A DNA stretch of 64,000 nt, from the NCBI RefSeq assembly GCF_003014595.1, contig NZ_PYGK01000017.1, positions 124,001-188,000 of the forward strand, in the 5' to 3' direction. The notes under the pieces are model-generated. The model was given only the letters and a program-made list of their open reading frames with translations. It was not told the DNA's origin and did not search any database. The stretch is from Chitinophaga ginsengisoli (GTDB lineage: Bacteria; Bacteroidota; Bacteroidia; Chitinophagales; Chitinophagaceae). Shown piece by piece: positions 17,824 to 26,000 of the stretch; position 1 is the stretch's first letter; each line of letters begins with the position of its first letter. The position numbers were made by a program, and so were the translations under genes.

Positions 17824-18716
17824 GGATATATTCAAAAACATATACCATCACATTAACCGTTCTGTTAGCCATCCATTTGCTGATGGCTGGCAGGACGGTT
17901 GGACAGGGGTTCACAGATGATGCAAAGATAGCTGCGGCATTCCTGCAATCCTTCGATTCCTTATCTGCCAAAGGCAGGAGCATCAGTGCCGAAGAGGTAC
18001 AAAAAGCACTGCTTGCAGAGCAGCATGGCGTAGCACTCGACCTGGCAAAGCCAGTATCAAAGGAATTGACGGGACATGATCTGTATGAAAAGGCAAAAAG
18101 TGCGACAGTGATCACCGGGATAGCTTATCTGTGTCCCAGGTGTGACAATGTACATTTGAGCGAATCTACAGGTTATGTGATCGATCCGAAAGGGATCATG
18201 GTCACCAACTACCATGTTATGGGTATGTATGCATTTATGAAAGACGGTAATCAACCTAAGGGTTTTGTAGTCCGTATGGCAAATGGTCGTACATATGGAG
18301 TCAGGGCTGTCCTTGCATCATCTAAGAAAAACGACCTGGCTGTACTTCAGTTAGATACGCATGGGGATATATTACCAGCGCTATCCCTGGCAGATTCAGC
18401 TCAGATTGGTGATAAGATCAGTATACTGGGTCATCCGAAAGGGATCCACTTTTATTTCTCACAGGGAAATGTAAATAACAAGTATATGGAAGAAGTGGGG
18501 GAAGGGGATAATAAGTTCTTTCGGGAAATGATGTCCGTATCAGCAGACTATGCTACTGGTTCCAGTGGAGGACCCGTAATGGATATGTATGGCAATGTGG
18601 TGGGTACGGTAGCCAATACGCGCATGTTCCTGCATAGTGACATGAATGCAGGTGTGCAGATGGTGCTTAAAAATACGGTACCTGTCGAGTCGCTCTGGAA
18701 GCTGATCAGGAAATAA
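17820..18716 (+). CDS. Secreted trypsin-like serine protease
   Basis: 298 residues with signal peptide (VLLAIHLLMAGRTVGQG). Catalytic triad visible: H132 in VTNYHVMG, D172 in KKNDLAVLQL and S249 in ATGSSGGPVMD, spaced as in S1/HtrA-type proteases. No PDZ domain follows, so it is a minimal protease. A CPRC pair at about 105-108, just before the protease core, is unusual and could bind a metal or form a disulfide handled by the two thioredoxin-fold neighbours. Last gene of the Sus operon; a strong terminator follows 23 bp after the stop. Confidence 0.9.
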   Translation: MRIYSKTYTITLTVLLAIHLLMAGRTVGQGFTDDAKIAAAFLQSFDSLSAKGRSISAEEVQKALLAEQHGVALDLAKPVSKELTGHDLYEKAKSATVITGIAYLCPRCDNVHLSESTGYVIDPKGIMVTNYHVMGMYAFMKDGNQPKGFVVRMANGRTYGVRAVLASSKKNDLAVLQLDTHGDILPALSLADSAQIGDKISILGHPKGIHFYFSQGNVNNKYMEEVGEGDNKFFREMMSVSADYATGSSGGPVMDMYGNVVGTVANTRMFLHSDMNAGVQMVLKNTVPVESLWKLIRK

Positions 18717-18738
18717 TTGTCCATATCTTTTCAAAACC

Positions 18739-18780
18739 AAACAGCCTTCAGATCTTCAATCTGAAGGCTGTTTGGTTTTA
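18739..18780 (+). terminator. Terminator of the Sus-type operon
   Basis: Long near-perfect stem AAACCAAACAGCCTTCAGAT / ATCTGAAGGCTGTTTGGTTT with a loop of about 4 bases and a following T-rich stretch, directly after the protease stop. Confidence 0.85.
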
Positions 18781-18858
18781 TATTAATTTGTTAACCCAGG
18801 TGCATCGATAGCCATACAGGTAATGATAATTTTGAGTCAACAAACTAAACAAATTATC

Positions 18859-19197
18859 ATGGCAACAAAGATCTCATATATGATGGCCTGCCTGCTGGGG
18901 ATAGGAATGATCTTCCTCGGCATACGTTTCTTTCTGGCTCCGGAACTGGCAACGGCGGGATTTGGTATGCACTACAATGCAGGGGGCGATTATTCTTTTC
19001 ACCACATAAAAGGTATCAGGGATGTATTTTCCGGAATACTCCTTTGCGGTTTCGTTTTAATGCACCAAAAGAAGGCTGTAGGGCTCACATTACTGGCAGG
19101 AACTATCATCCCGGTCAATGACCTGCTGATCGTCTTAAGTAAGCCTTATAATGGGCTGACGCAGGCCCATTTCAGGATTATTACATTGGATATCTAA
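18859..19197 (+). CDS. DUF4267-type small membrane protein, C-terminus short
   Basis: 112 residues from the ATG at 18859 (an in-frame ATG at 18823 adds 12 residues without family match). Three hydrophobic helices are visible (MMACLLGIGMIFLGIRFFL, VFSGILLCGFVLMH, AVGLTLLAGTIIPVNDLLIVL) with the RFFLAPELATAGFG and IKGIRDVFSG blocks of DUF4267 proteins. Family members usually end in a fourth helix; here the frame ends HFRIITLDI after PYNGLTQA, so the last helix is missing, perhaps through an old frameshift. Inner-membrane location expected, function unknown. Confidence 0.7.
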   Translation: MATKISYMMACLLGIGMIFLGIRFFLAPELATAGFGMHYNAGGDYSFHHIKGIRDVFSGILLCGFVLMHQKKAVGLTLLAGTIIPVNDLLIVLSKPYNGLTQAHFRIITLDI

Positions 19198-19377
19198 ATT
19201 ATTATCCTAAAATGGAGGGATAATACTTATGTAAACTGCTGCACTCATTACTCAATAATCCTTTATAATTTTTTTATAAACATCTGCGTGGATAGCAAAT
19301 GCTATTTTTCTTTCTCTGCCTTATCTATAAATCGATTTGTTTTCGATATACATTAACGGAAATTAAATAGTTATGCT

Positions 19378-19701
19378 ATGATCAGAACTGAAATGAATAC
19401 TATTACAGCCGTCCTGAATGGATTGAAAGTAAAGAGACAGGATAATGAGTTTACCATTAATGATCAGGGAATGATAATTCTCAAAGGCAAGTCCTATAGT
19501 CAACCGGAGATTAAAATCCTTAAAATGTACCGTTTCGAAGGCGATTCTGATCCTTCAGATGAGGCAATAATATATCTTATTCAGGCGAATGATGGAACAA
19601 TGGGATATAGCCTGGATGCTTATGGTATGTATACCAATCATGTAAATGATGGATATGCTGATGCGATTCATAAGATGATGTTCCATACATCACAGATATA
19701 G
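19378..19701 (+). CDS. Small conserved protein of the family often misnamed phosphoribosylpyrophosphate synthetase
   Basis: 107 residues; the start could also be the Met at 19393 (MNTITAVLNGLK), which better matches the family beginning. The core MYRFEGDSDPSDEAIIYLIQ and DGTMGYSLDAYGMY is the signature of a roughly 100-residue Bacteroidota protein that databases often label phosphoribosylpyrophosphate synthetase without any PRPP-binding motif. No signal peptide or membrane segment. Function unknown; that label should not be carried over. It precedes the DUF1003 gene by 45 bp and may be co-transcribed with it. Confidence 0.7.
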   Translation: MIRTEMNTITAVLNGLKVKRQDNEFTINDQGMIILKGKSYSQPEIKILKMYRFEGDSDPSDEAIIYLIQANDGTMGYSLDAYGMYTNHVNDGYADAIHKMMFHTSQI

Positions 19702-19746
19702 ATCGGTGATATTACAAAACACTACTCCATACCAATACAATTTATT

Positions 19747-20288
19747 ATGAATATAGAACCTGAGGAACAGATATTCACAGGTGAAATGCAGTATCTGGAA
19801 AAACTTCATAAAATTGTTCAGGAAACTATTCAGGAAAAAGATCTTATTCTTAATAATTTGCTGCATCCATCACAAGACATCCTTTCGAAAGAGCAAAGGC
19901 TTTCTGACAAAGTAGCTCACTTCGGTGGTAGCTGGAGATTTATTGTCATATTTGGTGTCATTCTAATGTTTTGGATAATTATTAACGTTGTTGTATTAAA
20001 AAGCAGCGCTTTTGACCCATACCCTTTCATATTAATGAATTTAATACTCTCATGTATTGCTGCATTACAGGCGCCGATCATAATGATGAGCCAAAACCGT
20101 CAGGAAGAAAAGGACCGGATGAGAAATGAAAATGATTATCTGATCAATTTGAAATCCGAAATTGTAATTCGAAGCCTGGACCAGAAGATGGACTTATTAT
20201 TGAGGAACAAATTAAAACCCTATACGATATGCAGGTAGAACAAATTGCTATGCTTCAAAAAATAACTGCAAATACCGAAAAGATATGA
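19747..20288 (+). pseudogene. DUF1003 membrane protein with a C-terminal frameshift
   Basis: Residues 1-152 in the first frame match DUF1003 proteins: LSDKVAHFGGSWRFIVIFG, two transmembrane helices (about 60-80 and 90-110) and SQNRQEEKDRMRNENDYLIN. At about 20200 the annotated frame turns to RNKLKPYTICR and stops at 20238, but the -1 frame continues with the expected family tail EEQIKTLYDMQVEQIAMLQK to a TGA at 20286-20288. A single-base deletion near 20197-20202 explains this. Either the gene is newly broken and yields a 163-residue product, or the base is a sequencing error. Function of DUF1003 proteins is unknown. Confidence 0.75.
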
Positions 20289-20556
20289 TGCTGAGTTGAT
20301 TGATTCAAAATCCTTCGCAGTATGAATGCCCAATCTGGTCTTAAACACGCTAGATGCAAAAAAGCGTTAGAGAAATCTGTGAAATTTATTTCTGAATAGA
20401 ACTACATATCAATTCATTATACTCTGCAGAAATTAATTCCTGATACTGCCCCTTTATCCAAAACTAATTTCTGATGATCGTTGGTTTAATCTGACTATTA
20501 TATCCGATGTCTGAAGGCATTCAATTTTTTTACTAAACTCTTCCGTTTAATTAATA
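20289..20556. other. Intergenic stretch without recognised gene
   Basis: Nothing identifiable; AT-rich, no ORF above 30 codons that looks like protein. It ends at the tRNA-Ser remnant. Confidence 0.4.
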
Positions 20557-20596
20557 GAGAAAGAGGGATTCGAACCCCCGGACCTGTTACAGTCAA
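20557..20596 (-). repeat. Duplicated 3' half of tRNA-Ser
   Basis: These 40 bases are identical to 20691-20730 of the intact tRNA-Ser on the same strand: acceptor 3' strand, T-arm and variable-arm end. The anticodon arm after it is replaced by unrelated sequence (20597-20613), after which TGCCGCAA of the tRNA D-arm side reappears at 20615-20622. It is a broken tRNA copy. Confidence 0.8.
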
Positions 20597-20691
20597 AATC
20601 ATTTAATCAGAGGTTGCCGCAAACAAAAAAGCCTTCAGATATCATCTGAAGACTCAAAAACTTTTCGCTATCGCTTAGATTTTCTTGGCGG
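20566..20691. repeat. Right copy of tRNA-Ser-derived 126-bp repeat (candidate att scar)
   Basis: Matches 6459-6584 almost base for base, from the broken tRNA half through the hairpin GCCTTCAGATATCATCTGAAG to the CCA end of the intact tRNA-Ser. The hairpin (20631-20651) is probably the real terminator of the minus-strand tRNA gene, about 35 bp from its 3' end. Confidence 0.6.
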
Positions 20692-20773
20692 AGAAAGAGG
20701 GATTCGAACCCCCGGACCTGTTACAGTCAACAGTTTTCAAGACTGCCGCAATCGACCGCTCTGCCATTTCTCC
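20686..20773 (-). tRNA. tRNA-Ser (anticodon UGA)
   Basis: Acceptor stem GGAGAAA / TTTCTCC, discriminator G and an encoded CCA (complement of TGG at 20686-20688). The anticodon loop CTTGAAA gives anticodon UGA, reading UCA codons. The long variable arm (ACTGTAACAGGT) and GGGGTTCGAATCCC T-arm are typical for class II tRNA-Ser. Length 88 bases including CCA. Confidence 0.95.
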
Positions 20774-20918
20774 GCTGCAAAAGTATAAAACTGATTTAAT
20801 TTTCAAAAAAAAACTTTTCCATACTATCTATCATTCTGGTAAAATCCTTTGTGTTGTTGGGTTTGCTCGTAAAAAAAAACTATTTTTAGGTATTACTGAT
20901 ACCCGTTACGGAATAAAC

Positions 20919-22958
20919 ATGCGATCAAAATTCATTTTCCTGTACCCGCTCTTTTGCCTGATGTTTATACACATTGGTACCATCCAGGCGCAACAAATGA
21001 CGTGCACAGCGATCGGTCAGAACCCTTCCACTGCATTCCCCGTTTGTGGCACCAAAGTATTCAGTCAGGATTCAGTGCCCAAATGCGGCGGACGCCTCGT
21101 CGTTGGTCCCCCCTGTCCCGGTGGTCAGGACGCCGGACTTGCAGACGTTAACCCTTACTGGTATAAATTCACCTGTTATAAAGCAGGAACATTAGGATTT
21201 AAGATCACCCCTAAAGTATTAACGGACGACTACGACTGGCAGCTCTTTGATATAACCGGTCATTCGCCTGATGATGTATTTACTGATCCCAGACTGTTTG
21301 TGTGCAGGAACTGGTCTGGTGAAGGTGGTGTAACCGGCGCATCCACGGCCGGCAATTCCCTCCAGGAATGTGGTGGTAAAGGTGTCCCCCTGTGGAGTAG
21401 TATGCCAAGCCTCATAGAAGGTCATGAATACCTGCTGTTACTGAGTCACTTTACATCAGAAGGACAATCAGGGTATGACCTGGAATTTACCGGAGGTACT
21501 GCCGACATTACCAGTCCCGGGATACCGTCTATTAAATATGCCACTTACAACTGCTTAAACAATACCATCGGCATAAAGCTCACCAAGAAAACGCTCTGTA
21601 AAACCCTCACCTCCCAGGGAACAGAGTTCCTGTTCACAAAAGGAACGGGGACTATTACAGGCGCAACCGGCGCGAACTGCTCCAATGGCTTTGACAGTGA
21701 TTCACTGCTGGTACAGTTAAGCGCTCCATTAGGACCCGGTGATTATACTATCGCTTTCAGAAATGGTTCAGATAATAATACCGTGCTGGATGTATGTGGT
21801 AATGCCCTCGCAGAAGGTGAAAGCGCTGATTTCCATATTGCAGTACCACCTCCCGTGGAACTACGAAGTGCAGCGCCCGTAGGTTGTGCGCCAGACCAGA
21901 TTAAAATCGGATTGTCAGTACCCGTACGTTGCGGATCTATTGCCGCTGACGGCAGCGATTTCACGATCTCCGGAACACCGCTGGCAGCCATCCGTAGTGC
22001 CACCGGGAACTGCAATGCCAACAACCTGACCGATACCCTGATCATTCAATTTACACAGCCACTGGTCAGAGACGCGAACTATACCATCACGCTGACTACC
22101 GGCACCGACGGCACCCCGATACTGGGAGAATGCGGTCAGCCGGCAGCTGTCAGGCAAACAGTGACCTTTCATACAGTCGACACCGTTTCTGCAGATTTTG
22201 ACTTTGGCCTGAACAGGAACTGTAAAATAAGTACGCTGGACCTGACGCACGATGGCGACAATGCTGTGAATTACTGGCACTGGACCTTCGACAGTACCGA
22301 TAACCGCTATACGCAGAACGTCACTAAAATATATGGCGATTTCGGGGTCAAACATGTTACCCTGTTTGTATCTAATGGTACCTGCACCGATTCTGTTGCC
22401 AGAGATATCAACCTGGAAAGGACCATGGCAGCATTGTTCGATGTGGATCCGGGACCTTATTGCCCGATGGATATCATCTCCCCCAAAAATGCGAGCTATG
22501 GCAATCTTATCTCCTATCTATGGGATTACGGGAACGGCATTATCAGTGTAGGCGCTGATGCATCGCCACAACGATATTATCCAACCCAGAAGGAACAGGA
22601 TTACCGGATCAGGCTGATCGTAGAGGACAACCTGCATTGTATGGATACCGTTGAACATTTCATCAAAGCGGTGACGAGCTGTTATATTGATGTACCTACA
22701 GCCTTCTCCCCCAACCATGACGGTATGAACGACTACCTCTATCCTTTAAGCGCATATAAAGCATTAAACCTGGAATTTTCCGTATATAACCGCCTGGGGC
22801 AATTGGTATTCCAGACCACCGACTGGACGAAGAAATGGGATGGCAATGTGAAAGGTAAACCTGCCGATATCGGCACCTATGTCTGGATGCTCCGTTATAC
22901 GTTGAAAGATACCGGTAAGAGAATATTCCGTAAAGGAACCACCGTACTGCTGCGTTAG
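20919..22958 (+). CDS. Secreted surface protein with PKD-like and gliding-motility (CHU_C) C-terminal domains
   Basis: 679 residues from the ATG at 20919, which opens a signal peptide (MRSKFIFLYPLFCLMFIHIG ... QAQQ). A longer frame begins inside the tRNA and is an artefact. The N-terminal third is Cys-rich (CGTKVFSQDSVPKCGGRL); two Ig-like repeats follow (SIKYATYNCLNNTIGIKL and APVGCAPDQIKIGLSVPV); then a PKD-like segment (NAVNYWHWTFDSTD) and from about residue 588 the CHU_C domain DVPTAFSPNHDGMNDYLYPL ... KPADIGTYVWMLRY. CHU_C is a type B sorting signal for the type IX secretion system, so the protein is surface-bound or released. Role unknown; adhesion or gliding is possible. Confidence 0.88.
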   Translation: MRSKFIFLYPLFCLMFIHIGTIQAQQMTCTAIGQNPSTAFPVCGTKVFSQDSVPKCGGRLVVGPPCPGGQDAGLADVNPYWYKFTCYKAGTLGFKITPKVLTDDYDWQLFDITGHSPDDVFTDPRLFVCRNWSGEGGVTGASTAGNSLQECGGKGVPLWSSMPSLIEGHEYLLLLSHFTSEGQSGYDLEFTGGTADITSPGIPSIKYATYNCLNNTIGIKLTKKTLCKTLTSQGTEFLFTKGTGTITGATGANCSNGFDSDSLLVQLSAPLGPGDYTIAFRNGSDNNTVLDVCGNALAEGESADFHIAVPPPVELRSAAPVGCAPDQIKIGLSVPVRCGSIAADGSDFTISGTPLAAIRSATGNCNANNLTDTLIIQFTQPLVRDANYTITLTTGTDGTPILGECGQPAAVRQTVTFHTVDTVSADFDFGLNRNCKISTLDLTHDGDNAVNYWHWTFDSTDNRYTQNVTKIYGDFGVKHVTLFVSNGTCTDSVARDINLERTMAALFDVDPGPYCPMDIISPKNASYGNLISYLWDYGNGIISVGADASPQRYYPTQKEQDYRIRLIVEDNLHCMDTVEHFIKAVTSCYIDVPTAFSPNHDGMNDYLYPLSAYKALNLEFSVYNRLGQLVFQTTDWTKKWDGNVKGKPADIGTYVWMLRYTLKDTGKRIFRKGTTVLLR

Positions 22959-22970
22959 TAGCAGTACGGT
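22941..22970 (+). terminator. Terminator overlapping the CHU_C gene stop
   Basis: Perfect 11-bp stem ACCGTACTGCT / AGCAGTACGGT with an 8-base loop containing the TAG stop, followed by CATATTTTAT. The 3' end of the coding sequence doubles as the terminator arm. Confidence 0.75.
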
Positions 22971-22976
22971 CATATT

Positions 22977-23402
22977 TTATGCTATGGATGAGGTATGGGT
23001 TTCACAATCCCGGCAACCTCTCCAGTTTTTGATGTGTGCGGTAATTACCAGTATCGCGCCTATGATCTTCAAGCCCATTTCCAGAGACACCGCACTGACA
23101 AAATTACCTGCGACCATCAGCAACAACCCTGTTGCAAAATATACCAGGACCGCCTTTTGCCTGTGCAGGCGTATATATCCCCTCCAAATGGCCCATCCGC
23201 CGGCGGTCATGGAGACAAGTACCGTAAGGACCTCCAGGAACACATTTTCTAATATTTCCACCCCAAACAAGCTGAAAGTCGTGAAAATCACAGGCAGCAG
23301 TACACAATGAACAGCGCAGGCCAGTGATGCTCCAATGCCGATGGCATCCCATTTTACCTGGTAAGCGGGCTTTGTCCCGGTAATTCTCTCTCTTTTCTCC
23401 AT
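22977..23402 (-). CDS. MerC-domain small membrane protein
   Basis: 141 residues from the ATG at 23400-23402, which has a good Shine-Dalgarno (AGAGGAAACT); the longer frame to 23486 has no support. Four hydrophobic helices are visible and the MerC signature SLACAVHCVLLPV holds the paired Cys-x-x-x-Cys of the first helix; a C-terminal CRDCETH could bind metal. MerC proteins move mercuric or other soft/transition metals across the inner membrane; in Bacteroidota they often occur without a mer operon, as here, so mercury resistance should not be assumed. Confidence 0.85.
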   Translation of the reverse strand: MEKRERITGTKPAYQVKWDAIGIGASLACAVHCVLLPVIFTTFSLFGVEILENVFLEVLTVLVSMTAGGWAIWRGYIRLHRQKAVLVYFATGLLLMVAGNFVSAVSLEMGLKIIGAILVITAHIKNWRGCRDCETHTSSIA

Positions 23403-23613
23403 AGTTTCCTCTTTTCTGTCAAAAATTCCGTTGTCTGCGGGTACGTGTTGCTTGATCCGGGTAACAAAAATATATAAATGAAACAATGATGCAAAAAGTA
23501 TTTGGAAATAATTATCGTCAGGATAAGAATGCCGGCCTTGGGGGAATGCTTTGCGCCGGAAGAACGTCCGGATATATCCAAACGGATGAGCTGTCTCACC
23601 CGGTTATCTTTTT

Positions 23614-23738
23614 CCAGGTGAGTTGCACACAACCAGCATATAACCAGGATATGAGTTGCATATGACTAGCATCTTCTTCCGTTTAAAAACGGAGGAAAGA
23701 CGTAAGAATATGCTAGTCATATGCAACTCATATCCTGG
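23614..23738. repeat. Inverted repeat with 29-bp perfect arms plus a degenerate third copy
   Basis: 23644-23672 and 23710-23738 are exact reverse complements (core GAGTTGCATATGACTAGCAT). The 37-bp loop contains a smaller hairpin (TTCCGTTT / AAACGGAGGAA). A degenerate direct copy of the arm (CCAGG, TGAGTTGCA, AGCATA) stands just before it at 23614-23640. It lies between the lipase stop (23812) and the MerC start, so it may end the lipase transcript, but arms this long and the third copy exceed a normal terminator. Confidence 0.85.
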
Positions 23739-23811
23739 CCATATGGATAACAGACCTGCTTACTGTATTAAAATGTGATAAAGGGGGCCTTATTCCGGGC
23801 GTGTTATTGTC

Positions 23812-24819
23812 TTAAACATTTTGCACCATCGGCTGACTAGGCAATACGGGCAGCATCACACCCAGGAAGCCTGCATAATTCGCCAACGCATGCTGCGCAC
23901 CGGCCTGGCCAAACCAATCTTCCGCAGTGTTATCCATATATTCGCTGTAGAGGTTAGTGCCGAATATAGTATAGTTATTCTTCGGCTGCAGATAGCCATA
24001 GAAGAGGAACACACCGGAAAGCAGGAAGAAGGCTTCTCTCAGGGTAACCGTACAATCATCATAGGTAACGGAAACAGCCGAAGCAGCAGGACTTGGCAGA
24101 TATAATAATCCCGTCAGGAAAACAGTACCCGCTACAGGGAAGTTCGGTACGATGTCGTTCGCATTATGATAGTGCCATGCAGCTGGTATCTTCGCATCAA
24201 GGTCATTGACAAAATCAGCATTGCCGGCAGCAGGCGCCGCAAAGGTATACAGGGAAACTTTATCTGTAGGGTCGCTTTCTGATGTAAGCGTGGATGCAAA
24301 ATAAGAGGCATATACATTCGCAATATTACCACCCAGACTATGTCCAGCAATGAGTACCTGTTTACCATTCGCAATAGCATTGCTGGTCAGGTAATCTGTA
24401 ACAGATAAGGTAGAACCAAACGAATCCGTCATATCCTCCAGGTTTGTGAAAGCGGTATAGGCGCCGTTACTCACCTTTGCATCAGCAGTGCTGGCATACT
24501 GCCATTTTACGCGGGTTATCACGTCTAGGTCTTCCAGTACCCAGTTGGCAAAAGCATCCCAGTTGTCAAAAATATCCTGGGGAGGAAGCGACCCGCGGAT
24601 AGCCAGTGCATAAGTATCGCCGGTAGGGTCAACCGCTATAAATGCATAGTTGCCATCCTCGGTCTGAATACCGTTCCAGACTATTTTCCATCCGGGCATA
24701 TAAGTGCCAATGTCGTTCACCGGGTCAGGGGTGTAGCTGACAAAACAGAGTAATACAGCTGTTGTGGCGCCCGCGGGTTGAGGGGCAGTGCTGTTTAGGG
24801 TCGGAGCAATAGTTTTCAT
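23812..24819 (-). CDS. Class 3 lipase-family protein
   Basis: 335 residues of alpha/beta-hydrolase type. The nucleophile elbow GHSLGGNIANVYAS places the serine at about S161; oxyanion loop ALAIRGSL (about 72-79) precedes it; the acid is likely the Asp of HNANDIVPNFP. These are the features of fungal-type class 3 lipases (triacylglycerol lipase or phospholipase A1). No signal peptide, no lipobox. The start follows a spacer of about 190 bp with no other gene. The C-terminal 90 residues are hydrophobic in places (FFLLSGVFLFYGY) and may contact membrane or lipid. Substrate unknown. Confidence 0.85.
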   Translation of the reverse strand: MKTIAPTLNSTAPQPAGATTAVLLCFVSYTPDPVNDIGTYMPGWKIVWNGIQTEDGNYAFIAVDPTGDTYALAIRGSLPPQDIFDNWDAFANWVLEDLDVITRVKWQYASTADAKVSNGAYTAFTNLEDMTDSFGSTLSVTDYLTSNAIANGKQVLIAGHSLGGNIANVYASYFASTLTSESDPTDKVSLYTFAAPAAGNADFVNDLDAKIPAAWHYHNANDIVPNFPVAGTVFLTGLLYLPSPAASAVSVTYDDCTVTLREAFFLLSGVFLFYGYLQPKNNYTIFGTNLYSEYMDNTAEDWFGQAGAQHALANYAGFLGVMLPVLPSQPMVQNV

Positions 24820-25013
24820 CGTTGTGATGTTTTAAAATGAAGAATGAGGAATTTAGAGGGTGGTTGACTATTGGTATTGTATGTAACTAATATAACAAGA
24901 TTCCTGCACTTCAGCTACAATATAGCACTGACGCCATTGTAATTGAGCGTTATGTACTACGGGCATGTTGCCGGTCAACACTCCATCCCTCATTGCTTCA
25001 TTTCACCGGTGGT

Positions 25014-25910
25014 TTACCCGCCAATAGCCGCGCTTATATATTTTACGGTTTCCTCCGGCTGCTCTTCAGGAACATAATGCCCGCAGTCTTTTATCACCAC
25101 TACCGTAGGATCAGCAATGGCTTTCAATGCGTTGCCGATCTGTTCACCCAAAGCATATTGTCCGCCGATGGCCCAAACGGGAACAGATAAACGACGCTGC
25201 GCTTTCCTGTTGTTTTCCGCGCTCAGGCTGAAAGCCCTGTAGTAGGCAAATCCGCGGCCCAGCCTCTCTTTCCCGGTATAGGCTTTTACATATACATTCC
25301 TGTCATCTTCATTGATAGCAGCTTTCACAAATGACTTGTTCGAAAAGTACCAGGAAAGATAGGCTTCTTCCCTACCCTCCACCAACCACTCCGGGATATC
25401 GGCCACGGCATGGAAATAGAATTGCCATATCTTTTTTGCGTTCTCCGGCTTGAATACACCATCAGCAATGAACCCGGGGATAGCAGCATCGATCACGGTC
25501 AGCGTATTCAGCTGCGCTTCATGATCCAGTGCAAATGACACGGCCACCCAGCTGCCTACATCATGCGATACCAGGTGCACCTTCCCGATCTTCAGTGTGG
25601 TGATAAATTTACTGATGATGGCTGCAACAGTTCTGGTATCATAACTTTCTGCAGCGCCACTATTACCTAAACCAGGAAGATCCACCGCAATAACCCTGTT
25701 CTTTTTTGCCAGCGCTGGCATTACCTTACGCCATACGTAGGATGTTTGCGGCCAGCCATGTAACAGAAGTATCACATCTCCCTGTCCTTGTTCATAATAA
25801 CAAAGCTTTGTACTTTCGATCTGGATAAATTTTGCATCCGGCATTTGTGCTTGCATATGCTTAACGAATAGAAAAATAAATAGTGATAATAAAATCGTTT
25901 TTTGTTTCAT
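25014..25910 (-). CDS. Exported alpha/beta hydrolase, epoxide-hydrolase/dehalogenase type
   Basis: 298 residues with signal peptide (MKQKTILLSLFIFLFVKHMQ-AQ). Oxyanion motif HGWPQTSYVW (51-60), nucleophile elbow SHDVGSW with Asp117 rather than Ser, and His278 in DCGHYVPEEQPE. An Asp nucleophile marks the epoxide hydrolase / haloalkane or fluoroacetate dehalogenase branch, which works through a covalent ester. The cap domain lies between about 140 and 230. The gene is divergent from the GlxA-type regulator at 26001 and may be its target. Periplasmic; substrate unknown. Confidence 0.88.
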   Translation of the reverse strand: MKQKTILLSLFIFLFVKHMQAQMPDAKFIQIESTKLCYYEQGQGDVILLLHGWPQTSYVWRKVMPALAKKNRVIAVDLPGLGNSGAAESYDTRTVAAIISKFITTLKIGKVHLVSHDVGSWVAVSFALDHEAQLNTLTVIDAAIPGFIADGVFKPENAKKIWQFYFHAVADIPEWLVEGREEAYLSWYFSNKSFVKAAINEDDRNVYVKAYTGKERLGRGFAYYRAFSLSAENNRKAQRRLSVPVWAIGGQYALGEQIGNALKAIADPTVVVIKDCGHYVPEEQPEETVKYISAAIGG

Positions 25911-25958
25911 GAAACAAAATTAGTCTCAGCGCATTTTGTACAGGAGGACAAAAAACAG

Positions 25959-25984
25959 GTAATTCCTGCCAATGCAGGAATTAC
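25959..25984. promoter_or_regulatory. Candidate operator: perfect 11-bp inverted repeat
   Basis: GTAATTCCTGC-CAAT-GCAGGAATTAC, ending 16 bp before the regulator start at 26001 and 49 bp upstream of the divergent hydrolase start. It could be the binding site of the GlxA-type regulator or a leader hairpin that masks its ribosome-binding region. Confidence 0.45.
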
Positions 25985-26000
25985 TCATTGCATCTTAACT

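Noticed and set aside
20685..20918. N-terminal extension of the CHU_C protein gene reaching into the tRNA
   Set aside because: The frame here is the complement of tRNA-Ser (giving the well-known artefact EGFEPPD), and a signal peptide begins at the ATG at 20919.
23644..23738. Inverted repeat as insertion-sequence ends
   Set aside because: Only 37 bp lie between the arms and no transposase gene is present; left as an unexplained palindrome.
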